This document shows positions 1 through 6,557 of a stretch of 21,343 bases of DNA, piece by piece. The notes under the pieces are model-generated. The model saw only the letters and a list, made by a program, of their open reading frames with translations, searched no databases and was not told the origin of the DNA. Within the stretch, counting starts at the first letter, position 1, and every line of letters begins with the position of its first letter. Source of the DNA: Lachnospiraceae bacterium UBA3772. GTDB taxonomy: Bacteria > Bacillota > Clostridia > Lachnospirales > Lachnospiraceae. Position numbers and translations under genes: made by a program. Where the stretch lies: NCBI GenBank assembly GCA_002371025.1, contig DFFQ01000011.1, positions 1-21,343 on the forward strand, read 5' to 3'.

Positions 1-16
1 TTGCTGACGGTGATAC

Positions 17-50
17 AAAAAAAGAGCAAAATTTGGCTCTTTTTTTATTT
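17..50 (+). terminator. Intrinsic terminator of an upstream gene
   Basis: An A-rich arm ending in AGAGC (25-27 region) pairs with GCTCT at 36-40 and runs into a T tract at 40-52. The A tract before and T tract after make it look bidirectional. It would close transcription from a gene left of the window. Confidence 0.7.
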
Positions 51-65
51 TTTAGATATTAGATA

Positions 66-104
66 TTGTTATTTCGTCAGAAAAAATGTATAATAAATCT
101 GACG
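66..104 (+). promoter_or_regulatory. Promoter with overlapping operator, antitoxin gene
   Basis: TTGTTA at 66-71, a 17-bp spacer and a perfect TATAAT at 89-94 form a sigma-A-type promoter. A perfect 7-bp inverted repeat, CGTCAGA at 75-81 and TCTGACG at 98-104, brackets the -10 box symmetrically. AbiEi-type antitoxins are known to autorepress by binding inverted repeats in their own promoter, so this is the expected operator. The promoter also rules out the ATG at 86 as the start. Confidence 0.75.
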
Positions 105-118
105 AGAGGGGTTTAAAT

Positions 119-739
119 ATGCGAGATAAGTATCAGATTGAAATAGAAATGAAAATTAATAGTTTTGTTGATGGTTATGTTTTTTCTGCAAAAGATTTTA
201 CTGATATTGCAGATACGGATCCTACAAATAAGGCTTTATCAAGATTGAACGAATCCGGTAAAATACGAAGGATTATTCAAGGTATATATGATAAACCTAT
301 TTATAGTAAATTATTAAAAGAGTACAGTTCTCCCAATATTGAAATGATTGCAAATGCATTAGCTCGAAAATTCAGTTGGACTATTGCACCAGCAGGTGAA
401 ACTGCATTAAATTATCTTCATATGTCTACTCAGATTTCAAATAAATGGAGTTATATCAGTGATGGACCGTATAGAACGTATGATGTGGGAGATTATCAGA
501 TTGAATTTAAACATTGTGCTAATAAAGAAGTGTCTGGTAGAAGTCTTCTGACTGTTTCTATCATACAAGCATTAAAATATATTGGTAAAAACAATGTTTT
601 GGAAGAAGATAAAAAGCGATTAGCTCTTACTATACCAGTTGAAGAAAAAAATCAGATTTTAGAAGAAGCTAAAACAACTACTTCATGGATTTATAAAATA
701 ATTAAGGAGGTATGTCTTGAAAAAAATAGCATTACTTGA
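119..739 (+). CDS. AbiEi/DUF6088-type antitoxin, autoregulator
   Basis: This 206-residue protein resembles the DUF6088/AbiEi antitoxins of type IV toxin-antitoxin systems. Visible traits are an N-terminal winged-helix-like segment with ALSRLNESGKIRRI and GIYDKP (about residues 40-60), followed by the PAGETALNYLHMSTQ region typical of the family. The family neutralises a nucleotidyltransferase toxin without stable contact and represses its own operon. I chose the ATG at 119 because GAGAGGGG lies just upstream; the ATG at 86 precedes the -10 box. A strong AAGGAGG near the 3' end (704-710) serves the next gene, which overlaps this one. The coding sequence is A+T rich compared with genes further right, consistent with acquisition. 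Since the toxin is broken, this is now an orphan antitoxin. Confidence 0.75.
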   Translation: MRDKYQIEIEMKINSFVDGYVFSAKDFTDIADTDPTNKALSRLNESGKIRRIIQGIYDKPIYSKLLKEYSSPNIEMIANALARKFSWTIAPAGETALNYLHMSTQISNKWSYISDGPYRTYDVGDYQIEFKHCANKEVSGRSLLTVSIIQALKYIGKNNVLEEDKKRLALTIPVEEKNQILEEAKTTTSWIYKIIKEVCLEKNSIT

Positions 740-1120
740 AAAAATGATAGAGCAGTTCTTTTTTCTAGAACAGCTGAAAAAATAAATATGCATCCTTCTA
801 TTGTGGAAAAAGATTTTTGGGTGTGTTTTATGTTGGATCATTTGTTTCATGATTGTGCATATAAAGGAGCATTTGTGTTTAAAGGTGGAACTAGTCTTTC
901 AAAGTCTTATCATGTAATTGAGCGCTTTTCTGAGGATATTGATTTAATACTTGATTGGAGAAAGCTTATAAATAATACAAATCCATGGGGGGAACGTTCG
1001 AAAACAAAACAGGATTTATATAATAAAACAATAAATGCAAATGCAGCGGATTTTTATAGGGAGGAACTGGTATCAACACTAAATAATGAACTGTCAAAGA
1101 AGCTATCCGAGAAGCCGTGA
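717..1120 (+). pseudogene. AbiEii-type nucleotidyltransferase toxin remnant
   Basis: Translation probably began at TTG 717, seven bases after AAGGAGG. That frame reads LKKIALLEK and then stops at 783-785. The next frame continues the expected family sequence (DRAVLFSRTAEKIN, then VEKDFWVCFML, then FKGGTSLSK and FSEDIDLIL). One A missing from the run at 739-744 explains the break. GGTSLSK and SEDIDL are the nucleotidyltransferase motifs of AbiEii, so the catalytic start survives. The reading frame ends at 1120 after about 130 residues, against roughly 250-300 in intact relatives, so the C-terminal half is gone. A -1 slip on the A run is conceivable but would not restore the missing half. I read it as a dead toxin. 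Confidence 0.75.
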
Positions 1121-1152
1121 TTAATTCATATGGACATCGTGTATATAATTAA
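1093..1152 (+). pseudogene. Possible RecG-like/AlbA_2 ATPase fragment
   Basis: In the frame beside the toxin remnant, GTC at 1093 to TAA at 1152 reads VKEAIREAVINSYGHRVYN. This resembles the REAVINAxxHRDYN signature of the HATPase_c_4 region in RecG-like transcriptional regulators with an AlbA_2 domain. If real, a deletion or recombination joined the toxin gene to another gene here. It is only 19 residues, so chance resemblance is possible. Confidence 0.3.
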
Positions 1153-1234
1153 TACCTGGAATATTTGGAAAAAGCATACCATATATTCTAAAATGGAGAA
1201 TTAACAGATACTATATATAGTATCAACTAAAGAA
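1151..1234 (+). repeat. 84-bp diverged direct repeat, copy 1
   Basis: This segment aligns without gaps to 3019-3102 with about 63 of 84 bases matching. The longest shared run is ACAGATACTATATATAG. It contains a perfect 18-bp palindrome, GATACTATATATAGTATC, at 1207-1224. Both copies have the same orientation and lie on either side of the ATPase gene. Confidence 0.6.
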
Positions 1235-1252
1235 CTCCTTTAATACAAAACT

Positions 1253-1290
1253 AATGGGAAGCACCTAAAATAGGGACTTCCCATTTTCTT
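1253..1290 (+). terminator. Intrinsic terminator after toxin remnant
   Basis: AATGGGAAG (1253-1261) pairs perfectly with CTTCCCATT (1277-1285), followed by TTCTT. It closes the broken toxin-antitoxin operon. The rest of the gene-free stretch 1153-1344 holds the repeat at 1151-1234 and nothing else I can name. Confidence 0.75.
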
Positions 1291-1344
1291 CTTAGAATAA
1301 AGAATTCTCTTTTAATCTGCGTTGGATCATGTATGATTTGAATA

Positions 1345-1391
1345 AATTCGTCCCCATAAGTGGCAAAAAAAGAGAGTTATGGGGACGAATT
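1345..1391. repeat. 15-bp perfect inverted repeat upstream of ATPase
   Basis: AATTCGTCCCCATAA (1345-1359) and TTATGGGGACGAATT (1377-1391) are perfect inverted repeats around a 17-base A-rich loop. The element ends one base before the -35 box of the ATPase promoter. A related palindrome lies just after the ATPase stop codon (2898-2946). It could be an operator or the end of a mobile unit. Confidence 0.75.
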
Positions 1392-1392
1392 G

Positions 1393-1421
1393 TTGACTTG
1401 CCGTAGGTGAATTGCTATACT
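1393..1421 (+). promoter_or_regulatory. Sigma-A-type promoter of ATPase gene
   Basis: TTGACT (1393-1398), a 17-bp spacer and TATACT (1416-1421) make a near-consensus promoter. It places transcription start just upstream of the AAAGGAG ribosome site at 1435-1441. It excludes the upstream in-frame ATG at 1407. Confidence 0.75.
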
Positions 1422-1448
1422 TTGCATATGAAAGAAAGGAGACCAGTC

Positions 1449-2891
1449 ATGGGAAAACAGGGATTTATTGGACGAGAAAAAGAGGTGGCTCTTTTAGAGA
1501 AGTATTATGCTTCATCCAAATCTGAAATGATAGCGGTATATGGGCGGCGTAGAGTAGGTAAAACTTATTTAATTAAAGAGACGATGGGTAAGCATTTTGA
1601 TTTTGAATTTATAGGAATGCATAAAACTCCTGCTAAGATTCAACGTGAGTTATTTCAAAAACAGATAAATGGTCTTGTAGATTCAGATGCAAAAAATCCC
1701 AAAGACTGGTATGAGGCTTTTGATAACTTAAAAAAATATTTACTATCTCTTGGTAAAAGTAAAGTTGTAGTTTTTCTTGATGAACTTCCGTGGATGGACA
1801 CTTTGAATAGTAATTTTCTTAGTGCATTTTCTTATTTTTGGAATACATGGGACAGCAAAAGAGCTCTTTTAAAACTCTTTGTATGTGGATCGGCAACAAC
1901 ATGGATGGTCGAAAAGCTAATAGGTGATCAGGGTGGATTGTATGGACGAGTAAGCCGTCCGGTATATCTTGCTCCCTTTTCCCTTGCGGAGACTGAAAGA
2001 TTTCTCAATGATATAAAGAAGATGCATTATAACAGAATCCAGGTACTTGATACATATATGATTTTTGGTGGCATACCATATTACTTAGATATGCTTGATA
2101 ATGATCTTCCGTTGTCAGTTAATGTAGATATATTGTTCTTTTCTGAAGAAGCTCCTCTTCGTACAGAATATGATTTTCTATTTCGATCATTATTTAAGAA
2201 AAGTGTAAGCTATCATAAGGTTGTGGAGTTTTTGGCTGAAAAACTTGAGGGGCAAACTAGAGAGGATATATTGACAGCATGTAAGATAGAAGGGGGAGAA
2301 TTATCAACAGTTTTAAGTAATTTGAATTCCTGTGATTTTATACGAGTATATTCATACCCGTATAAAAAAGAAAAAAACAGGCTTTACCAACTTACAGATA
2401 TGTTTACATTGTTTCATCTAAGATTTGTTCAAAGAAGTAATGGGCAAGATACAAAATATTGGACAAATTCTCTCCGTTCTGGAGAATATAACGCGTGGTC
2501 TGGTTATGCATTTGAACAGGTGTGTCTTCATCATATAGACCAAATTAAAGAAAAATTAGGTATATCAGGGATTTTAAGCAATGTTTATGCATGGAGAGAA
2601 AAGTCTTTTGTAGATAAAGATGGAACTAAATGGAATGGAGGACAAATAGATCTCGTAATCGACCGTGATGATAAAGTGATTAATTTGTGTGAGATGAAGT
2701 ATTCTGTTGGTGAATATTCTATAAGTAAACAATATGCTGATAAAATCAGAGATAGAATGAGTTTATTCAATAAAACTGTAAAAACAAAAAAGGCATTGCG
2801 GACAACATTCATCACGACTCATGGTGTAAAAGAGGGAAAGCATAATGATATTGTTGATAATCAGATGACCGTTGAAAGTTTATTCCGGTAA
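1449..2891 (+). CDS. ATPase_2/DUF234-type P-loop ATPase
   Basis: A 480-residue protein of the family usually named ATP-binding protein, with an ATPase_2-type N-terminal domain and a DUF234-type C-terminal domain. The N-terminus has FIGREKE, then Walker A GRRRVGKT (about 32-39) and Walker B VVVFLDELPW (about 107-116). The middle part is likely winged helix. Near residues 397-425, GGQIDLVI followed by LCEMKYS has the spacing of a PD-(D/E)XK nuclease-like core, as in this family. No function has been settled for such proteins; roles in defence or mobile elements are often suggested. The ATG at 1449 follows AAAGGAG by seven bases and lies after a good promoter. The gene stands alone, bracketed by related palindromes and outer direct repeats, which suggests it arrived as a unit. 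Confidence 0.85.
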   Translation: MGKQGFIGREKEVALLEKYYASSKSEMIAVYGRRRVGKTYLIKETMGKHFDFEFIGMHKTPAKIQRELFQKQINGLVDSDAKNPKDWYEAFDNLKKYLLSLGKSKVVVFLDELPWMDTLNSNFLSAFSYFWNTWDSKRALLKLFVCGSATTWMVEKLIGDQGGLYGRVSRPVYLAPFSLAETERFLNDIKKMHYNRIQVLDTYMIFGGIPYYLDMLDNDLPLSVNVDILFFSEEAPLRTEYDFLFRSLFKKSVSYHKVVEFLAEKLEGQTREDILTACKIEGGELSTVLSNLNSCDFIRVYSYPYKKEKNRLYQLTDMFTLFHLRFVQRSNGQDTKYWTNSLRSGEYNAWSGYAFEQVCLHHIDQIKEKLGISGILSNVYAWREKSFVDKDGTKWNGGQIDLVIDRDDKVINLCEMKYSVGEYSISKQYADKIRDRMSLFNKTVKTKKALRTTFITTHGVKEGKHNDIVDNQMTVESLFR

Positions 2892-2897
2892 CATAAT

Positions 2898-2946
2898 CGA
2901 TTTGCCCCCATAACTAGCAAAAATGATGGGGTGTGGGGACAAATCG
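2898..2946. repeat. Imperfect palindrome downstream of ATPase
   Basis: CGATTTGCCCCCATA (2898-2912) pairs with TGTGGGGACAAATCG (2932-2946) at 13 of 15 positions. Its left arm and loop (CCCCATAACTAGCAAAAA) resemble the palindrome at 1345-1391 (CCCCATAAGTGGCAAAAA), so the two are copies of one element. It may act as the ATPase gene's terminator, although no T run follows. Confidence 0.65.
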
Positions 2947-3018
2947 TAGAAGTATAAGAAAGCTGGTAAAACCGTTCATGTCAATAAAATGTCAACAAAA
3001 AGTCCTGAAACACAAAAT

Positions 3019-3102
3019 AATAATTGGATTATATGGAAAATATATACCAGATATACTAACAAATAGAAGAGACAGATACTATATATAGGTGTCACTAAAG
3101 AA
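3019..3102 (+). repeat. 84-bp diverged direct repeat, copy 2
   Basis: Partner of 1151-1234, about 75 percent identical and gap-free. The inner palindrome is degraded here (GATACTATATATAGGTGTC). It lies between the ATPase and the YwqG-like gene. No other gene is visible in the 268-bp gap. Confidence 0.6.
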
Positions 3103-3159
3103 TGATAATAATGAATTTGATTATAAAAGAAATTTGTTTTATTAAGGGGAGGAAAATAT

Positions 3160-3969
3160 ATGAGTATTTCAGCAAATGAAATAATTGAAATTGTGGAAAA
3201 ATATGGCAAGAAAAGAAGTATAGCTATGGATTTTAAGGAAGGCGCGACAGAGCTTACTGACAGCAAGTTATCTGGAATTCCTTATTTACCAAAAGACAGC
3301 CAGTGGCCGCTTGATAAGAAGACAGGGGAGAAGCTTGTATTTATGCTGCAGGTTAATTTTTCAGAGGTTCCAAAGATGGAAAATTATCCAGAGAGTGGTA
3401 TTATGCAGATTTTTATAGCAAACGATGACATTTCCGGGATTGATTTTGATGAGCCAGATAATCAGGCATCGTGGAGGATCATTTTTCATGAAAATATTGA
3501 TAATGCGATGGAAGTAGATGAGATCAAAGCTTTAATGCCGGATTTAAATGAAGCTGAAGATGTAATGCTGCCATTTGATCCAAAAAAAGAGTACAAGGTA
3601 ACATTTAAAGAGGAAATGCAGCTTCCAAGCATAGATACGCTTGAGTTCGACAAGATTTTTAAAGAGCATATTGGGGCGGCGTTTGGAATCGAAAGCGTAA
3701 GTGATCTAGATGACGCCGTGTCGGATGAATTATTTGATATATTATGTAATGGAGGAAGCAGGATTGGCGGATATCCATTTTTTACCCAGTACGAGATAAG
3801 AGAGGAAAATGATACGCATAAGCTTTTAATTCAGATAGACAGTGTTTACGATGATAAAATGGATATAATCATGTGGGGAGATTCGGGCGTGGCGAATTTC
3901 TTTATCACAGATGAGGATCTAAAAAATAGAGATTTTAGTCATGTGATCTATAACTGGGATTGCTGCTAA
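3160..3969 (+). CDS. YwqG family protein (DUF1963)
   Basis: A 269-residue soluble protein matching the YwqG/DUF1963 family. Family traits seen are GIPYLPKDSQWP near residues 43-54, LVFMLQVNFSEVP around 66-78, GIMQIFIANDD around 86-96, RIGGYPFFTQ around 204-213, and LLIQIDS with IMWGDSGVANFFI near the C-terminus. Length is usual for the family. The biochemical role of YwqG proteins is unknown; they frequently sit among accessory or toxin-immunity-like genes. The ATG at 3160 follows AGGGGAGG. The next gene starts 118 bases later and may be co-transcribed. Base composition is less A+T rich than the genes to its left, so the acquired segment probably ends before here. Confidence 0.85.
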   Translation: MSISANEIIEIVEKYGKKRSIAMDFKEGATELTDSKLSGIPYLPKDSQWPLDKKTGEKLVFMLQVNFSEVPKMENYPESGIMQIFIANDDISGIDFDEPDNQASWRIIFHENIDNAMEVDEIKALMPDLNEAEDVMLPFDPKKEYKVTFKEEMQLPSIDTLEFDKIFKEHIGAAFGIESVSDLDDAVSDELFDILCNGGSRIGGYPFFTQYEIREENDTHKLLIQIDSVYDDKMDIIMWGDSGVANFFITDEDLKNRDFSHVIYNWDCC

Positions 3970-4087
3970 AATCGGATTAAAGGTATGGTAGGTATAAGCT
4001 ATGTATGAGATGCAATCTCTAGCAAGCATTCAGCGCATTAGTCCTGTTGTTTTGCGGACGTTATACTAGATAAGGTGGATTTAAGGT

Positions 4088-5488
4088 ATGGTATATAAAA
4101 ATAAGAATATCAGATTTTATTATAGCGTAGCATTTACTGTTTTTATTATTGGAGCCATTTTAATGGCGCTGTCACTGCTGATTATCATTTTAAATTTAGC
4201 TCCAACAGCAAAAAAAATTAAAAATGAGCAGCATCTTGATACGGTTCTTCAGGATTCGGGAAATCATGCATCGAGAGTGGCATATTTTGATATAACAGAG
4301 GCGCCAATCTTTCTTGGAAAAGAGAAGAAAGCAAAGATTTACCTGATTTCAGATGGGAAGGAATATAGATTAGCCGAACTTGATGATAAGGAGTATAAGG
4401 AAATAAAGTCTCAGGTAGAGGCGGCGGGTTCTTACCGAATTGAGGGAATGACAGAGTACATTGTCGATTCTAAAGCAAGACAAAGCATTTCTTCAGCAGC
4501 TGGGAAGATTATTGACGAAAATGTATCTGTTTACAGTATGGATAAGATTTTCGGTGATGTATGTATCATTTGTGTAAAGATTAATTTTTTTAGCGTATTC
4601 TATCATGGAATTGGACTTGCCGGTGTCATTTTAGGGATAATCAGTGCGCTTCCGTTCTTTGGAGGACTATATGAGCTTAGAACTTCGAGAAAGGTTATAT
4701 CTCTTAGCAACATTTCGGCGGATGATATTGATGAAGAAGCAAATAAAGAAGGTTCTATATGGCTTCATAGTCTGAGAATCTATCTTACAGAAAATATGGT
4801 GCTTGGTATTATCAGCGACGCTAAAAGTCATGAAGGCCAGGTGGCGCTTAAGTTTAATGAGATACAGCGAATTTATGGCTACAATAAGGTTGTTAATCAA
4901 GAAAATCCAACTAAAAATGCAAGGCACATTGTCGAGGCCGTGGCAACTGATGGAAATAAATATATCTTATCGGATGCGGAAATGTGGAAAGAGGGTTTAA
5001 TGTCTGAAACAGAGGAACTTTTTTTGCATATTAAAGAAAAAAATCCGAATATCAAATGCGAGCCGGATGATGTGAAGTATAAAACTTTCAGGTTTAGATA
5101 TGCGCTGGTAAACTCCGAAGGAAAAGAGCTTTCAAGCGAAAAGATAGATGATGATGCAAAGCAGGATATAGTGATGAAATTTGCTGAGTATAATCCACTG
5201 TATTATTTTAAACCTGCAGATGCTGTTATATCCATGAAGATAAGTTTCCCTACTGACGGAATAGTTGAGATAACTGCAGGCATTTGGGGAGATAAAGAGG
5301 TTGAGGTTGAAAAAGAATTATTTGATTCTCTAGAGCTTGAGTTTATGGATGGCTGGGACATAGATTACAGTGAAGATGACGATGATTACGATGGCGATGA
5401 TGATGGCGATGATCACGATGATGATTACGATGGCAAGTATAGAGTTGAATTTAAAAAAGTAAGAGATGATGTAAATCCAGTAGGTTAA
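4088..5488 (+). CDS. Unrecognised membrane protein with Asp-rich tail
   Basis: I do not recognise this 466-residue protein. A first membrane segment spans about residues 13-37, followed by a soluble domain of roughly 120 residues and a second hydrophobic region at about 157-195. The rest (about 200-466) is hydrophilic. With two membrane spans, the first soluble domain would face outside and the large C-terminal part the cytoplasm, by inference. Near residues 429-450 lies a tract of Asp with interspersed Tyr and Gly, built from GAT/GAC codons with the unit DDYDG repeated; such a tract could bind divalent cations and is prone to replication slippage. Start ATG 4088 follows AAGGTGG (4072-4078). 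The stop codon TAA (5486-5488) lies inside the first copy of the palindromic repeat, so the repeat fixed its C-terminus. Confidence 0.75.
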   Translation: MVYKNKNIRFYYSVAFTVFIIGAILMALSLLIIILNLAPTAKKIKNEQHLDTVLQDSGNHASRVAYFDITEAPIFLGKEKKAKIYLISDGKEYRLAELDDKEYKEIKSQVEAAGSYRIEGMTEYIVDSKARQSISSAAGKIIDENVSVYSMDKIFGDVCIICVKINFFSVFYHGIGLAGVILGIISALPFFGGLYELRTSRKVISLSNISADDIDEEANKEGSIWLHSLRIYLTENMVLGIISDAKSHEGQVALKFNEIQRIYGYNKVVNQENPTKNARHIVEAVATDGNKYILSDAEMWKEGLMSETEELFLHIKEKNPNIKCEPDDVKYKTFRFRYALVNSEGKELSSEKIDDDAKQDIVMKFAEYNPLYYFKPADAVISMKISFPTDGIVEITAGIWGDKEVEVEKELFDSLELEFMDGWDIDYSEDDDDYDGDDDGDDHDDDYDGKYRVEFKKVRDDVNPVG

Positions 5489-5550
5489 CATAAAAATGGA
5501 CCACTGCCCCCGGGACTATGGTCCATTCCCCGGGACTATGGTCCATTTTT
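5484..5550 (-). repeat. Palindromic GTTAAC/CCCGGG repeat, copy 1
   Basis: It begins GTTAACATAAAAATGG and has the core CTGCCCCCGGGAC, the reverse orientation of copies 3, 4, 6, 7 and 8. It carries an internal tandem duplication of about 20 bp (CCCCGGGACTATGGTCCATT twice, 5510-5547). The terminal TATGTTAAC is missing. Its first bases provide the stop codon of the preceding gene. Confidence 0.85.
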
Positions 5551-5571
5551 AAGAAAAGTGAGGGATGGAAA

Positions 5572-6372
5572 ATGATAAGTAATGATGAAACAACGGTTAG
5601 AGAACAATACAGCACTTCCGATAAATTGAATACCAGGATTTCAATCCATCAAAAGTATTCTACAAATAAGCAGGGCTTCGGGAACTGGATCTTTTCTAAT
5701 TATGAGATAAAAGAAGGGATGTCAGTGCTTGAACTTGGATGTGGTACCGGAGAAATGTGGCTTGGAAAAGAGGATATTATCGATCGCTGCTCTCGGCTTA
5801 TCCTTTCTGATCTGTCCGAAGGTATGATCCTTGCTGCAAAGGAAAAGCTTAAGGATACTCACAAGTCTGGTAAGATTGAGTATAAGATTGTTGATATTCA
5901 GGAGATTCCATTTTCGGATAAAAAATTCGATGTGGTTATTGCAAATATGATGCTTTATCATGTTCCGGACCTTTTAAAAGGACTTAAGGAAGTTCACAGG
6001 GTTCTTAAGGAAAATGGTACTTTCTATTGTGCCACTTATGGTGAAAATGGTATTTGCGAGCACGTAGAGCTGATGTTTGACGAGTTTCCTATCAGCAGTG
6101 CATACAATTATAATTTCACATTGCAGAATGGTGCAGATACATTGAAGAAATATTTTCCTGTGGTGGAAAAGCGATTATATGAAGATTCGCTGGACGTAAC
6201 AAATGTAGATGACTTAATCGACTATCTCTATTCGCTTCCTAGTTTTTCGGATATTCAGGATAATCCGAGAGAGACACCTCGTTGCGTGCTTGAAAAGAAT
6301 ATGCGTGACAGAGTTCTTCATGTTCCAAAAGATTATGGAATGTTTATTGCTAGTACAACGTCCGCAAAATAA
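5572..6372 (+). CDS. Class I SAM-dependent methyltransferase
   Basis: A 266-residue methyltransferase of the Methyltransf_11 type. Motif I is VLELGCGTG (about residues 52-60), the acidic residue after strand 2 is in LILSDLSEGM (about 77-85), and NMMLYHVPD followed by LKEVHRVLKENGTFYCATYG is the motif IV/V region. The N-terminal TRISIHQKYSTNKQGFGNWIF is typical of a subgroup common in Clostridia whose substrate is unknown. I chose ATG 5572 with GAGGGATGG upstream; the ATG at 5518 lies within the palindromic repeat. It is probably a monocistron, with the repeat behind the previous gene and a promoter array in front of the next. Confidence 0.85.
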   Translation: MISNDETTVREQYSTSDKLNTRISIHQKYSTNKQGFGNWIFSNYEIKEGMSVLELGCGTGEMWLGKEDIIDRCSRLILSDLSEGMILAAKEKLKDTHKSGKIEYKIVDIQEIPFSDKKFDVVIANMMLYHVPDLLKGLKEVHRVLKENGTFYCATYGENGICEHVELMFDEFPISSAYNYNFTLQNGADTLKKYFPVVEKRLYEDSLDVTNVDDLIDYLYSLPSFSDIQDNPRETPRCVLEKNMRDRVLHVPKDYGMFIASTTSAK

Positions 6373-6407
6373 CTGGAATGATGCGGCAAATGGTACACCT
6401 TGGTCCA

Positions 6408-6539
6408 TTTTCCTTTGCAAAAGTGTAATAAAGTATGGGATTTTCCTTTGCAAAAGTGTAATGAAGTGCGAAATTTTCCTTTGTAAAAGTGTAATGAAGT
6501 ATGGAATTTTCCTTTGTAAAAGTGTATTATAGTCATTAG
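6408..6539 (+). repeat. 4 x 33-bp tandem repeat, promoter region
   Basis: Four contiguous units begin at 6408, 6441, 6474 and 6507, each starting TTTTCCTTTG(C/T)AAAAGTGTA. There are no spacers, so this is not CRISPR. The 33-bp period keeps frames open on both strands and creates spurious open frames. The last unit carries TATTAT (6525-6530) where the others have weaker TAATAA or TAATGA, so unit 4 is the likely promoter of the following ATPase gene and units 1-3 are duplicates of its upstream part. TTTTCC and AAAAG form a partial dyad. Confidence 0.85.
6507..6530 (+). promoter_or_regulatory. Putative promoter/operator of DUF4143 ATPase
   Basis: TTTTCCTTTGTAAAAGTG followed by TATTAT (6525-6530). 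The same arrangement, TTTTCCTCTGGAAAAGTG then TATAAT, is found at 15862-15885 before another gene. Its recurrence in front of two unrelated genes supports a regulatory role. Confidence 0.5.
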
Positions 6540-6557
6540 AAAGGTGGGATTAATACT

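Noticed and set aside
739..746. Programmed -1 frameshift on the A run in the toxin gene
   Set aside because: No stimulatory structure or good slippery heptamer in the 0 frame is evident, and the gene is also truncated, so decay is simpler.
5518..5571. Methyltransferase start at 5518
   Set aside because: It lies within the duplicated part of repeat copy 1 and lacks a ribosome site; ATG 5572 aligns with family N-termini.
6290..6536. Repetitive small proteins encoded on either strand across the 33-bp array
   Set aside because: The period is a multiple of three, so frames stay open by construction; they overlap the methyltransferase gene and lack ribosome sites.
6408..6539. CRISPR-like array
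   Set aside because: The 33-bp units are contiguous without unique spacers and no cas genes are nearby; it is a tandem promoter repeat.
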